Source of the DNA: Mytilus galloprovincialis
Lineage: Eukaryota; Mollusca; Bivalvia; Mytilida; Mytilidae
NCBI RefSeq assembly: GCF_965363235.1
Contig: NC_134848.1
Span: 60,474,181-60,538,180 of the forward strand
Direction: 5' to 3'
Length of the DNA: 64,000 bases
Shown: positions 63,716 through 64,000 of the stretch, in pieces
Layout of the letters: every line of letters starts with the position of its first letter
Numbering within the stretch: position 1 is the stretch's first letter
The notes under the pieces: model-generated
Database searches by the model: none
The model's input: the letters and a program-made list of their open reading frames with translations, nothing else
Told to the model about the DNA's origin: nothing
Made by a program: the position numbers and the translations under genes

Positions 63716-63883
63716 ACGTCGTGTGAACTTAAAATGTATCCAACAAATAAAAAAATCTGGCATGGTTATTTTGATTCATCATTTCCATATTTGGTCGTTG
63801 CATTTTATGATAGTGGACTCCTTTGTAGTATTGGTGACATAGATGATCCCATTCATTTTTTTAAGGTTCATCATCCAAAATGA
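63716..63883 (+). CDS. Possible terminal exon of an unknown gene, copy B
   Basis: Counterpart of 34724-34891 with the same acceptor, stop and AATAAA. No family recognised. Confidence 0.3.
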   Translation, partial: TSCELKMYPTNKKIWHGYFDSSFPYLVVAFYDSGLLCSIGDIDDPIHFFKVHHPK

Positions 63884-64000
63884 ATGAATAAATTTTATTA
63901 TTTATTTGACGTACCATATTGTCATCTGGACATGGGATGGACATGAACGGATGATTCAATTTTGATATTATTTGATAATTTATAATTTTGTAATTGTTAC

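Larger units (their letters stand above)
55230..64000 (+). repeat. Segmental duplication, copy B (contains TLR 2; runs off the window)
   Basis: Homologous to 25650-34995. Without the R3-bearing and ~155-bp insertions of copy A upstream. All downstream items (RT relic, 126-bp duplication, CCCCCGCG element, R3 fragment, LINE end, candidate exon) are present in the same order. Confidence 0.85.

Noticed and set aside
1..64000. tRNA, rRNA, LTR retrotransposon with paired long terminal repeats, viral gene
   Set aside because: No cloverleaf with A/B boxes, rRNA core words, paired LTRs with a primer-binding site, or viral structural domains were recognised by eye; a covariance-model or HMM search could still find weak cases.

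Overview
The window is eukaryotic: AT-rich DNA, genes split by GT/AG introns, metazoan gene families and very dense dispersed repeats. Several repeats match, from memory, high-copy families of marine mussels, so the most likely source is a bivalve of the genus Mytilus or a close relative. The taxon call rests on recall of repeats and not on a search.

Four host genes can be supported. (1) 4653-11261, + strand: six exons of a gene for a right-handed parallel beta-helix (pectin-lyase-fold) protein. The 5' end lies outside the window and no 3' end was found. (2) 27969-30113, + strand: an intronless-CDS Toll-like receptor of 714 residues. (3) 36052-44592, + strand: a complete four-exon secreted protein with an N-terminal PAN/apple-like domain and a vitelline-membrane-outer-layer-1 (VMO-I) domain. 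(4) 56962-59106, + strand: a second 714-residue Toll-like receptor, paralogous to the first. A short possible terminal exon of unknown type lies downstream of each receptor.

The two receptors sit in a tandem segmental duplication (about 25650-35000 and 55230-64000, offset about 28.99 kb). Identity is low and broken by copy-specific insertions upstream, intermediate in the ectodomain, and close to 99% from the middle of the TIR domain to the window end. That pattern suggests recent homogenisation of the 3' half of an older duplication.

Most of the rest is transposon debris. 13.9-20.0 kb is a nest of three minus-strand retroelement relics: a bivalve-type RT with internal deletion, a Penelope-like RT and a DIRS-like element. 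Two inverted copies of one roughly 575-bp MITE lie in it, one inside a recognisable RT reading frame. 21.29-25.27 kb is a 5'-truncated, internally deleted L1/Tx1-like LINE. Further copies of the bivalve RT lie at 30.5, 39.3, 45.8 and 59.5 kb, and LINE 3' ends near 34 and 63 kb. TIR elements, fold-backs and mussel-type dispersed repeats fill introns and intergenic DNA.

The most unusual structure is in the beta-helix gene: a seven-unit intronic minisatellite (5972-6410) that looks like a tandem amplification of the end of the preceding exon together with its 5' splice site, so the intron carries a ladder of donor-like sequences. No tRNA, rRNA or CRISPR array was seen.
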